Below, one piece after another: positions 1 to 20,200 of a DNA stretch of 64,000 nt (within the stretch, counting starts at the first letter, position 1; each line of letters begins with the position of its first letter). Source of the stretch: Chondrilla cf. caribensis (lineage: Eukaryota > Porifera > Demospongiae > Chondrillida > Chondrillidae); NCBI GenBank assembly GCA_964020155.1, contig OZ026567.1:1632930-1696929 (forward strand), given 5' to 3'. Position numbers and translations under genes: made by a program. The notes below the pieces were generated by a model, which saw nothing but the letters and a program-made list of their open reading frames with translations, had not been told where the DNA came from and made no database searches.

Positions 1-43
<43 letters not shown>
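1..43. repeat. (AC)n microsatellite at window edge
   Basis: Uninterrupted CA dinucleotides. On the minus strand this is a (GT)n run that begins exactly at the 5' splice site of the TPP2 exon at 44-198, so the donor GT belongs to the microsatellite. Confidence 0.95.
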
Positions 44-7954
<7,911 letters not shown>

Positions 7955-8063
7955 CTGTATAAAAAACATGAAAGCATTTGTATAGAACGCACATCTGAAA
8001 GAAGATGAATACAACATTGACACCATCAGATTATGTATGTATGCAAGAGCACACATGCACACC

Positions 8064-8064
8064 A

Positions 8065-8132
<68 letters not shown>
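8064..8132. repeat. (AC)n microsatellite
   Basis: CA run upstream (minus sense) of the 5'-most visible TPP2 exon. Confidence 0.95.
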
Positions 8133-8135
<3 letters not shown>

Positions 8136-8206
8136 TGTGATAATATATACAGTGAACTAATGTACACTCATAATGAACACATATTATATTATATGGATTC
8201 CAATTA

Positions 8207-9425
8207 CAGTGGACCCTCACTTATCCGAACACCTTGGGACCGAGGGGTGGTTGGATATGCGAAACGTTCAGATAACTGAAACGGGACTGAATGCATTGTG
8301 ATATGTCAATATATTACTCATTATTTGGCTACATGTTGGCTATAAAGCAAAACACAACAAACGGTTCGGAACTTTTTCCATTTTCCCTATATATGTGACA
8401 GGATCTGAGAAAAGGGGTATTATCGCGCTAACAATCGATTCCGAGTTCACCATACCTAGTTAAAACACGTATACTAATCTACAGAATGCCGCTTGAAATT
8501 TCCGTATAGCTAATTCGGTTCCGAAGATACATGCGAAAGTATGTTATGGTAAACGAAACCATGTTTCCGAGAAATGGCGATTATAGGATTACTTCCGAAC
8601 ATTCCGTATATCTTCGTAAAATTTGTGCCATCATCTGGGCTATATTATTTCATTATTACTTATGCGTTAAATTAGAAAGTAAAGTATTCGAAATTCAGTC
8701 ATGCTTATCGGCTAGCTAACTTTAGGTCATTACAATAAAGTAAATCTAACAATAACGTTATTTTTCTTTGCGCGCTTACACGGCGGTAACCGCATAACTG
8801 CGTATCGAATAAAATGGCGTATTCTCGATAAACAATAAATCAGCCATAGCTCCATAACGCAAGTTCGAATGGTCTCTGCGCTTTCAGGGAACATTCTACT
8901 AAACGTTTAGATTGAAATTATCGCAGAAAAAGAAAAACGAAAAAATTACATGAAAACATGTTTTGACCCGTATCTCTGTTTACAAAACAGCGCGATAATC
9001 CCCCTTTTCTCAGATCCTACCACATATATTGTTTTCATTTCGACTTCCGGAATGTAGCGCTCGTCTACATCTAATACGTGCTCCTACACGTAACCGGAAC
9101 AATGAATTTATATTAAAGTTTATATTGCGCGAAAAAAATGGCCGATTTCGAACGCCGAAAAAAAGAAATTGGGCTGGAACTCGTGCGTTAAAGTTTCGTC
9201 GAGCATAATAACTTCAACGAAGGTTCTTCTGAACCTAAGGAAGACACTCAAGATTTTATTTAACTCGAATTGCTTGTTTGCTGACTGTTCAAGCAAGTGT
9301 ACCTATTATTATTATTCACCACTAAGGCCAAATGACTAATGTGCAAAAAGCTATCCCTGGAAATTTGGTGTCCGGATAATCCGAGCCTCCGGATAAATGA
9401 AGTCCGGATAAATGAGGGTCCACTG
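8207..9425. mobile_element. Pogo/Tigger-like non-autonomous element carrying a nested element
   Basis: Begins CAGTGGACCCTCACTTATCC and ends with the inverse, flanked by TA on both sides. TA duplication and CAGTGGACCC-type ends are typical of pogo/Tigger MITEs. Without the nested insertion at about 8,388-9,030 it would be near 575 bp, similar to the 607 bp element at 35,933-36,539. No transposase is visible. Confidence 0.8.
8388..9030. mobile_element. Nested inverted-repeat element inside the pogo-like copy
   Basis: The left end 'aggatctgagaaaagggg' then 'attatcgcgc' is matched in inverse orientation at about 8,990-9,030. The interior has an open plus-strand frame at 8,531-8,719 that I do not recognise, plus CG-containing sequence unlike its surroundings. 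Superfamily not assigned. Confidence 0.65.
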
Positions 9426-9427
9426 TA

Positions 9428-9590
9428 GTACCTTGAAGGGGACACCAAATTTGCACTTCTTATCAGAAGTACTTACTATCAGTTCTGGTTGACATAGTGT
9501 ACATGAGCTAGGGACTGAGTGAGGTGTATGCATGTAACAGAGGTATGTACTAACCAGGGTACTTACTAAGCAAGTTGGACCATACCTTGA
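9428..9590. repeat. Interspersed repeat, copy B
   Basis: Similar to 309-450 (see copy A). It sits between the pogo-like element and the left end of the NLR array. Confidence 0.6.
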
Positions 9591-9601
9591 AAAGGCCTAT
9601 T

Positions 9602-9667
9602 TCAACTGTAGTTAGCAGTTCTTGTTTTGTTCTTCTCATTTTGTTCCTGTCTCAGCTTGTCCACTTC
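9602..9667 (-). pseudogene. Truncated coiled-coil exon at the left breakpoint of the array
   Basis: The acceptor and first eleven or so codons (EVDKLRQEQ) match the exons at 31,787-31,870 and 53,956-54,039. At about 9,632 the similarity stops. The frame then runs into unrelated sequence and a TGA at 9,602-9,604, and the splice donor of the intact copies is missing. This places the duplication breakpoint inside the exon. It is a remnant of the unrecognised partner gene, not a working exon. Confidence 0.65.
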
Positions 9668-9669
9668 CT

Positions 9670-10690
9670 ACAGACAGCAAACATGTACACATGTTCATAC
9701 ACTCCACATTGACACAGATCAGTCGGTCAACCGAGTGGTATCTACTGACATTTAGTCAAACCAAAGAGACAAAACAAAGATCGAGCTAATGCCGTGCGTG
9801 TTGCTACTCGTCATTTTATTCTTCAAACTTGATCATTTCTTAGTATTTGACCGTGTGGAGGACACCGACAAGGTAACAACCAATAATTGTATGATCGGGA
9901 ATAACGTAGGGGAACTGGAATACCGTCAATACTCTAATAACACGCACACTTCAACTAACATTCCAACCATCAACTCTGTACACATGGGACTAGGGTTAGG
10001 TGTAAAGGGTCGACGCTGCAGTGAGGATTCGGGGACTTTTCAGGTTCTTTAGAACTTGACATCTGGCAACATTGCGTCGGTTATGGACACGTGGCTGAGT
10101 AAGACTATTGCGCAATATCAATAAATCGATAATAATTACTATGAGAAATTCTCGCTGCTAAAAATGAAATCCAAGCAGAGCTATCGCTAGCTACAGATGT
10201 TTTGACATACAATATAAGGTGTCTGTCACGTGCATATGTAGATCATTAATATGCATGGTACATCGAAGTGGAGGATGACAATAATAATTGCAATTGACAG
10301 ACAGTAAACAGCAATTATTGACTTAATCACGGCCATGTAACTTCGAATTCGTGAATTAGAATTCATGCAGTAACCTGCTTGACTGTCTAGCATGCATATA
10401 TATGTCAACCCCTATAGCTGTATATAACACACACGTATATATATACATGCACTTGACATGTACATACAGTAATGCCAGCAAATTTTCATTACATGATATT
10501 GATAGATAATAGTGTATATTATTATATTCTTATATTTAGTGGGATATATATCAGATTCTGTGATGCAGATTTCCAATGTAATCAATGGTACAAAAATATT
10601 ATAATTATTAATCATAACGATAAGATCTAAATATTATACAAAAATAATAATTATTATTGTTATGTAATAACACACACTATAAAACAGGAA
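9670..10690. other. AT-rich intergenic stretch, unit 1
   Basis: This lies 3' of the NLR gene and 5' of the truncated partner exon. An open plus frame at 9,789-10,052 is interrupted by stops in units 2 and 3, so I do not treat it as coding. From 10,400 onward the sequence is AT-rich with (TA)n and ATT tracts. In unit 1 the hexamer facing the NLR stop is AATAGA (plus-strand 'tctatt' near 10,697) rather than AATAAA. Confidence 0.5.
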
Positions 10691-11071
10691 ATAATCTATT
10701 GTATAGTTCTCTACAATTGTAGAAAAGGCAAATTCTCAAACTCCATGTCTCATCAGGATTCCTGTGTGGATATAATAGACTCAATACAACACTGACAATG
10801 TCTACAGTATGAGCAGTGGAGGGGATGTGGGCCAGCCCATGAGACCACACAATGACATAGCACTAGTGTACTTCATGTGAGGTGACCAGGACTGCATGTA
10901 GTGGACAGTACAGATTGGACGCAGGGGATAGGGGAGGGGTCATCCCTGGGTGCGTGGCAGGAGTAGGATATTGGGACGAACACAGATATACTACACATAC
11001 AGATGTATACCACATACAGGTGTACAAGGACCCGACAGCAACAAAGTGGACAAGGACTACATACATTGACT

Positions 11072-11355
11072 TCACTTACACTGTGTCCAGGTCTTGTCAA
11101 CACCCACATTAGAGGACAACCTCTCTCTAACTTCGGGACCTTCAACACGTTCCACAGCATTGAGTAGGGAGGTCCAGGTTGGGGGAAAACCCTTACATCT
11201 CCCACTCCGCCAAATACGCAAAGCCTCTATTCCATCCTTTCCCTTCTGTCGAAGTGAATCAACGTCAGTGAAAGGGACACCAAGGTTGATGGGGAGTTCC
11301 CACTTTGGAACCTCCCTCCAAACAGCTAGCAAACCAATATCCGATGGAGTCTGAT
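11072..11355 (-). CDS. DEATH-domain exon (terminal exon of NLR, unit 1)
   Basis: About 94 residues with the death-fold pattern: LAVWREVPKWELPINLGV, then ALRIWRSG, then PPTWTSLLNAVERVEG. The conserved Trp and the L..W.....(P)TW..LL.A pattern fit DEATH domains. The frame ends Thr-Trp-Thr-Gln-Cys-Lys-stop. The Cys-Lys-stop codons overlap a perfect donor-like GTAAGT, but splicing there onto the next exon downstream would give a stop at once, so the stop is kept. Copies at 33,308-33,591 and 55,489-55,772 share the same end. Confidence 0.75.
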
Positions 11356-14159
11356 CTGTTGGGAGGCAGGAGTAAGATGATAATATGTTGTACCCAAAAA
11401 TTGATTACAACCAATTAAGGCCATGAGCACACAAGTACATGTAGTGAGTGGTAGACAAGTACATGTAGTGAGTTTAGGGAAACAGACATGAATGCACTTA
11501 CCCCACAATGCATTGTGCTATGCAGTCAACAAATCCAATACAGGATCTGACCACATTTCAACCCATGAAGACTTACTGCAGCTGGTCAGGAGGTCCAATT
11601 CCTCTTTCATAGCTCTCCCAAGCCCACTCATCCTAGGGTAGCCGGCTATACTCCTCATCACATCACACAGTTCACTGATACTGTCGGGATCGGCATGGTT
11701 TTGAAGGTGGAGGAAAAGCGCCTCATTCCCTTCATCCATGGCACAGTGCTTAATGGTGTAAGCAACACCTTTAGGAATGACTCTCTTGATTTCCAGTCTT
11801 GATACAATAGCATGTGAGTCAACATCACTGAGAAAACTTCCACTGAACTTGTCCATGAAAGCCTCAGAGTCAAATTTCCCACCTGCACACAAGAAGGGTA
11901 CACTCAGAACTTCACCCAAAGCAATCTACAACTCCCAACACTCCACTATCCTCAATCTACCTGTTGAAGGACTAACAAGAACAGGACAGATTGGGATGTA
12001 TACATACGTACATGTACCACAGGCTATGAATATAGTTAAAGACCCTCTTCTGCCTACAACATCTCATTCTTACCCTACCAACTGGTCCTACAGAGTAAAG
12101 CTAATCTGACACTCAGTGAGATGTTGGAACACAATGTTGGGTGGTCTAGGGAGTGGGACTAAAATGGCTGTCAGATCATATATAGAGGTTTGTACAGTAT
12201 ACACAATCCAATGTGAGATCAATGCTAATGGTAATTAAGGTCAACCGTGATGGTGTGTGTGTGGGTGCGTTACAGTTGATGTCTTACAATAGTAACTAAC
12301 AATAATATTGTAGTTCTGGACCATCTGTCCAGAGTCTGTTAGCTCACCATAGACTGAGGGTTGATCATTGACTGGTGCTATCTTAGGATCAGTAGAAATA
12401 GCATCACCTTGACCACCTGTAGACAAGTGCATGTAGTGAGTACGTAGACAAGTACATGTAGTGAGTATGTAGACAAGTACATGTAGTGAGTATGTAGACA
12501 AGTACATGTAGTGAGTATGTAGACAAGTACATGTAGTGAGTATGTAGACAAGTACATGTAGTGAGTATGTAGACGAGTACATGTAGTGAGTATGTAGACA
12601 AGTAGTGTTGGGCAGTATACTGGTATATAGTTAAATTGCAGTATTGAGTTAATACCGTTCCGGTATATATTGTATGTTTATTCATACTAGAAACTGGATA
12701 CCGATTATACCGTGACAAAATTGTATAGTATACGGTATTTGCATAACTATTTGTGCAGCTGTGCAAGAGGGCCGGAGTCGGTAGCATAGATTATCTACGT
12801 GTGTAGATTGCTTCTGCAATTAACCATGAACGATAAAGTTGAGCAAAGAATTGACGAAAAACACATCGCTGTTGTAAACCTATGTATTTATGTTTCATAC
12901 CGAAGCAATTTGAAGAGTTTCTATGGTTGTTGGCAAAACTAGTAGTGGTATGAAAAGCATTGTATGGGACTATTTTGGTCTCTTTCAGAAATACCGTGGT
13001 ATTATATTTGTCAATACCGCTCAACACTATAGATAAGTACATGTAGTGAGTATGTAGACAAATACATGTAGTGGGTATGTAGACAAATACATGTAGTGAG
13101 TATGTAGACATGTACGTACAGTGACATATCCACGTACACATACTGAAATACAACAACACACAGACATGAAGGCATACATGCAGGCACACACACCCTCACG
13201 TACATACATACTCACACTGTACAGCATAATACATGGTTACATACTGAACCCAGTGTGCAGACATTGCACTAGATTGAGGACAAGTGAGACTGGATTAGAC
13301 TTATTGGTGCACATGATAGAAGTACTGGAACGTAAGATGTGAAGACCTTACGATGGTTGATCAAATGTGGAAGAGGTTACTCAAGGAGTCCTACAGACTA
13401 CAATGTCTTCTCATATTGTGACATACAACATACCTGGTGGGTCGTGAGGAGATGGGAGATCAACTGGAACAGCTTCAGAGGAGGACTTCTCAGAGGTCAG
13501 GGAACTTTCTACATTCTCTGAAGAGAAACACACAATAACATGGTCAACAACAACATTGTCAATACATTAACACACAACTCACCAGTTGAAGCATGAGGAC
13601 GTGATATAAAGTAAGTCCAATCACCCCTCTCTACAACCTCAAACTGCTTCACATGTTCTTGACCAAGTTGTGAAATAAGAGGATCGTTGTTCAGTTTGTC
13701 ACTAATATCTTCTTTTAAAACAAAGTTGACATCATTGTTGTTGGCAGCAATTCCTCTCATCACAGCACCCGAAAGATTATACCATTGTGGGATGTCATCA
13801 TACTAATTAGAGTATCATATAATGATACATCATAACAAAAATAATCAGTTATGAACAACTGCAAACCTACAATAAACTCAAGGTCCACTTTCTTCAAAGT
13901 ACAACTAGACCATACATCTTCCACTCTTCTAACAACATCATCATCAACATCATCAACATCATCATGAGGTCCCACAAGCTAACAGAATAAACAATAAGTC
14001 ACACAGTGTAAACCTTGAGTGAATAATAAATGAGGCATAATATAGAAGTAAACACACACAAATATTCACTTAGTCATGGAGAACAAATGGGCCGAAGTAT
14101 GTGATACCACATCCTATGCAAAAATGTGCTTATCCCCTATACAATTCACACACACACAC

Positions 14160-14223
<64 letters not shown>

Positions 14224-17200
14224 TATTGGTATATATGTCACACATATACACATAAACAGATATACACTGGAACCTCTCTATAAAGGACACTTTGGGACCT
14301 TAATTTTAGTCCTTAATACAGAGGTTTCCTCAATTCAGAGGTCATTTTATACACTACAGTACTACACTGGGACATAGAATGGTGTCCTTATTATAGAGGT
14401 TTCCACATTTCAGAGGTTTGTTATAGAGAGGTTCCACTGTAGAATGTACATCATACAAAATCAATGATTATATAAGTGTACTTTAACAGTACATATAAGT
14501 AGTACATGGTAGAAGCTAGAAGTTGAATCAACATGCATATTGTCATATGCATACCTCAAAGACACATGCATGGCATGTACACGTACATTCTGAGACCTCC
14601 CAAAATTTCACCATTTCATTGAATAAAATGTACAAAATGAATACTGATTAAAGTTTGATCCCAGCTCCAAGGTCTACACCTCAGAAGAGGAAACCATCAC
14701 TGGCTTGTATCCTACAAACAATTGCTACATATGTAGCACCAAATGGTGTGCAATATACTATCTATGAGCTATGGTTGCATGAGTATAATATTATGGGTCA
14801 AGAGAGTCTGACAATTTCAGTGATAACAGCACTAACAACGTTCTCATGTTGTAATGTTTATTGAATGCATGTGTTATGTTTGCCCTTGAGACAGGTGCTG
14901 AAGATCAACTAATTGACCTCATTTACCTGCTGTGCACATATCAAGGGAAGTGCACACGTATGACATATATAAGTGCACACTTTTCCTTTTGATACACCAA
15001 CTCAACAGGATACAAGCACATGTACATACACAGTGTCACACACAATATACACAAACATAGATACATACATGCAAATGTACACATATGCAAAAGTATAAAT
15101 ACACATATGGACACTACACACATCAATGTACAAATGTTGACATATCACATCACACATCACATCACAAAACACAACCAAAGATCATTCTATTGTCAGATAC
15201 ATAGCAGACAACCACACATGTAAAAGTACATATACACTCTCAACCACATGAACACAATGTACCAGTAGAATGTACACTCACTGAGGAAATAATTTCCAAA
15301 CTGAGTTCTTCCAGTCGTTCAGCATGGTGTACTCTACTGAGCAACATTCCACATTCAGCTGGGGTTAGTATTAGGTCAAGGTGACACACAGGTCTAGCCA
15401 TTGGACCATCTATGATGAGTTGACACCAATTGTCACCTGTACAGAGTGGAACCAAACACTATACTGTAGTACCAGTGGAAACATTACTGAGTAGAAGGTT
15501 AAAAGTAGAGTGAGCAGAATAGGTGTAGTGTGTACTGTACCACTCAGTCAGACATGGGATTGGGATGGTTTGTATCATGGAGAAATATCCACACCTGACT
15601 GTATGCACACAATTGGGATCAAATAATCAGTTTTGGTATGCTTCTCATCAATAAATGGTGTCATTGAACATCTGTGAGGGGAACTAGCATTACACAATCT
15701 ACAGTAAACATACATAGTTACATACAAGTCTTACCTAGTAGTGAAGGAAGATGTGACAGATGTGTGTAGCTACTGTCCAACCTGAAATGAGTAATGTGGT
15801 CACTGTGTGCCAAAGTCTCCAATAGAGGGAGAAAAGGTTCTTTTGACTTACCCTACCAGTGTGCAAGGATAATACAAAATAACAAGTCAGAACATAATGA
15901 ACAAAGAAGCAGCACATAATGGGCACATGAAGACATGTGCTCAACATCAGGAAGGGATACAACAGGAAGTGATGTAATAGGAAATGTATTTTGTTGGAAA
16001 GCTTCACACTGCTGAAGACGACCATCAAAGACCAAATGTACAGTGAAGCAACATGGAACAAACTGTGTTTAATATACATACATGCTACCAACTAACCAAA
16101 GGTTACACCCAATGATAGGACATGAACAATGCAGCTCAGAATCCCTATTCACATATTAATAGTATGACATTATACTAACCTCAAATCTGACCCCAAGTGC
16201 AGATATGTTCCTGTTCCTGGAGACTCCTTTCACTATCGACAGCATAAGATCTGAAGTCTATAAACACACAACAATATCACAATACAAGATGGTATGAGGT
16301 TCACTACACCTTAGAGATAACCCCTCACCTCTTCTTCATATCCAACATCAACCTTGACAAGCTGGCCACTTGTGGCTACGGCTTCCTCTATTACAGATAG
16401 TTCAGTAGAGGAAATGTCCTCTCTATAAAGGTCGGTGGTAACCTATTGTAAGAATGTACATAAATAATCATGATCACTCAATACGTACTGTTACAGTATT
16501 ACAGGTTGTACTGTCTACAGTCTTACTTCTGGAAATGACATATCAACATCCAGTTCCTTCAATGTTTTGGCATCCTTCAATCCTGAAAGAACAGCACACC
16601 ACTGTCTAGGGGATAACCTCATCATCACCAAACACTTTTCACGTGGAACTAACAGGGACTTCAGAGAGTTGTCTGGTATATCTGTGCATGATTGTTACCA
16701 TTTTAAAACTGAAACTGAAACAAATACACCTGGAATGGTTTGTTCTTGACTCACCAACATATCTACCATACTCTTTCAACTGAATATTTTTAAAGGTCTC
16801 ATTCGTACAAAGGTGGTCAATAAATGGGAAAGTACCACTGAAGTTATTATCAATCCTAAATGACCTCAAACTTCTGTTAGCTTCCACTGCATGATCAATT
16901 CTTCTCCAATCGTCATTGCTATACTTTTCCTACAGCAATACATGTACACAAGGTTTACTGCACTAGATGTACATAACAGAATAGTCTGATGTACACCAAA
17001 CTTTATTCCTTCTTTTTATTTATTGTCATAAAAGGATCTTGAGACTTTGATAATATGAAGGTGTTGTGAGGGGTGGAGTCAAACTGATATTCAGTAAAAT
17101 GGTGATGAGTCATTACCTGACCAATGAAAATTAATGGTCAATTGTCTACAGTAGAACAGCACTTAGGAGGCTTCAGTGCATGGTGATTGACAACAGTGAT

Positions 17201-20200
17201 ATTTCTGTGGAAATACTGAGACTTGATACATAACAACCGTTGTTCTTAATGATGAAGACTCAAGGCTGGACATTATATCACTGTTGAACTATTGAATAGC
17301 AAATGTGACTGAGTGCATTTTGACTGAGAATGAACTGCATTTCAATGTGCACATACATATCAAGTTGGAGAATGTTTGATTGGTTTAATGCCATTTTGTT
17401 TTAAGTAATGTTCTAGCTTAGTGACAGAGTATTCATAACAATTGACAATGTTTTCATAACAATTAACAACCCTGGCTCACAGCTATACAGTGTAGAGTTG
17501 AGTTTGAATACAAACAGAGCTGCTCTATTTTGAAATTACTACTCAACTCCTTTTGCTCATCTTCTGTCTCTTGCTTGGGATGGTTGTGTGTGTTTGAACA
17601 GGAGTCGAGGAGAGTCAGGGATTGTAGAGTCTTATCCACGTGTACCCTCAAGGAGGGCAAGTAGGGTGAAAAACCCATCTCAAACAAACTTGGACTAAGT
17701 GACATCTTAAAAGAGATCTAGGATTATAAGTGGTTGTCATGTTGGAACAGAAATAATAGGGACAATCTACCATACAAGACTACATAACATTATAGTCATT
17801 TGAATGTGTTACACTCCTATAAATGCAAATATACAGATCAACACACCTCAGTAAGGGTAAAAAAGTGAAGCTCCACCTCCTCAACTCTTCCTGAGAGCAC
17901 AGCCAGTACTGTATCCACAGGTGCATTCCTTAACCAGATGGCCTTCAAGTTATGTGATGTTTTGAAACTTCTTTCAAATATTTCCCAATCTGTCAAACAC
18001 AAAAGTAAGAATATAGCACTTGCTATATACAGTCCACTACAACAGAATGTGGAACAGCTCATTGACATGTGGAAATATAGGAAACTTGGGACACAGTTCA
18101 CTGGTAAACATGTAAAGCCTCAATATTATCCAATCAGGAGTTCCGAATAGCAGGGTTCCAATGTAGCTACAATGAAACGTAGTCTTGTGCACAACTCGTA
18201 CAAGTTCATATCATGCAATACCAGACTCAAGACTACAGACATACAATACAGTAGTATTATAACCACACATGCACCACCTACCATTTGGGTGGAAATTATA
18301 CAATTCCAAATTTCTCAGATTCTTGTGCACAAACACAGTGCTGGCCAGGTTGTCCACTCCAAGTGGATGCATCTCATCACCCCACAGTGATAGCGTTTCA
18401 AGTGTGGGATGGTTCTGCACTGCAGACTGGACAACATGTAAATTGTAAGGGGACCTCACATCAAAATGGATAGAGTTCTTCAATAGTGTTGGAAGAACCC
18501 TAGCAGATACTGAGGGGTTGTTGGCTTCAAAGAGTGAGGTCATCACAACCTCGTCATCGACATCAGTCGGAACACCGGCATCTCGGGCACGCGGTGATAA
18601 ACATGACAGACTGAGACTAGTCAAGTCTACCCATTTCAGTCTGGTGATTCCACAGTAGGTCTTCCAGACCTCGGCCATCTCTGGACGTCCAAACTCACTT
18701 TTCCAGATTCTCCTTTGATCGGTCTCACTCTGTTTGGCAATGTGGATGGCAGCTAATGTTTCCTGTACTGTTTTGTGGTTGAATTGATAGAGATGTCCAG
18801 CAGATGGGGATGGCTTGTCCATACGCTCAGAGAACAGGAGGTTGTAGATGCTGCCTCGCTTGTCCAAATGCTCCTTCACATCTTTCAAGTCGTCCTCAGT
18901 GAGAATCAGACGCTGACCATTCTTGTCACTGCAGCATTTGTATGCTACCTCACAGAGGGCATAGAATCCAGGAAATAGATCAATTGGGACATTCAGTACA
19001 TCCTCGATCGGAGCACCAGTGACCTGAGATGAACAGACCAGGTATTCCACCAACTGGTGACAGATGTAGGCTGAGAAAATGCCGCTTACTGTCTCAGGTA
19101 GAGGGGCACTCCCAAGGTGATCCTGGACTTTGCAGACAATTTTCAAAACCATGGGAATACGGCACATCCCACGAACTACAGAAAGACTGTTCAGCCTTTG
19201 AATGATCTCCTTTGATTGACGCTCTGCTTCTTCCTTATCGGCTCGATATGCTTCTCGGAAATATTGCTGGATGTACTGGTCAATGTCTGTGTCAGTGAAT
19301 CCAAGAATTTCAACATGACGATGGGGTCGCCTCATCAGAGACAGGAGATCCGGACATCGGGAAGGTCGAGTGGTGACAAACACATCGCATTCACTGAGGA
19401 AGCGCTCCTCAACCGATAGGAGATCACTTAGGAAAGGGGATTTCCCAAGATGATCTGCAACCTCATCAAAGCCATCCAGAATGAGGGCAACACCTTCCCC
19501 TTCATTTTCACAGATTTTCTCACACAATTCTGCAGTGTTGGAAGCTCCTGACATTCCAAGGAGGAACTGGAGACCATCACCTTGGGCATTTTCAAATACT
19601 TTCTTGATGTCTCCCTTGGCATCACTGAGCAACACCTTTAGCTTGCGGAGCTCTACCAGTAGCACCAGACGATACTGGTTGGGGAGAGCTTGGGAGTACA
19701 GGTCTTGGCATAGTTTACGTGATAATGTTGTCTTGCCACACCCAGGTGCACCGCTGATGACCACACGCTTTCCTGAAGTGACTTTGTCGCAGTTGAGAAT
19801 ATACTTGTATTCCACCTTCTCTGCCTTTTCGTAGTACCCGTCTATGCCGTGGATGGTGGTATCCAGGAAATCTGTGATATCTTTATCCCTCTTGGCTCCA
19901 TAACGACGACGCTCTACTGTGGCTAAATGATTGAATTTTACATCTGGCGTTGAGGTATCCTCAGTGTATACTGTAGGCAGGCGACTGTAGAATCGATTCA
20001 ATTTTTCATACCAACGACCGTACACCTGTAGGTGATGAGACAAAATTATAGCCCTAGGAGTAGCTTATGTAGTTCATGAAACTACGGCACTGCAGGATGT
20101 TACTATACATTGGTGTGTGGCAAAAAGTACACCAGTGATTAGCAAGTGGCAAATTTCAAATTGATGATTTCATTGAAAGTAAAAGCATTGCAAGTATTTA

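Noticed and set aside
9789..10052. Plus-strand 87-codon frame starting with a hydrophobic segment
   Set aside because: In units 2 and 3 the same sequence has an early stop and a frame-changing difference, so the frame is not conserved.
11060..11080. GTAAGT at the end of the DEATH exon as a splice donor extending the NLR into the partner exons
   Set aside because: Joining to the next acceptor (9,667, or 31,870 in the array) yields an immediate stop; the ordinary stop Cys-Lys-TGA is simpler.
11430..13110. CRISPR-like regular repeats (25 bp units)
   Set aside because: Units are contiguous tandem repeats without unique spacers, in introns of an animal-type gene.
15735..16091. 118-codon hydrophobic minus-strand frame and its counterparts near 38,752-38,976 and 61,385-61,567
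   Set aside because: It crosses an NLR intron and reads the LRR exon 15,735-15,852 in the wrong phase.
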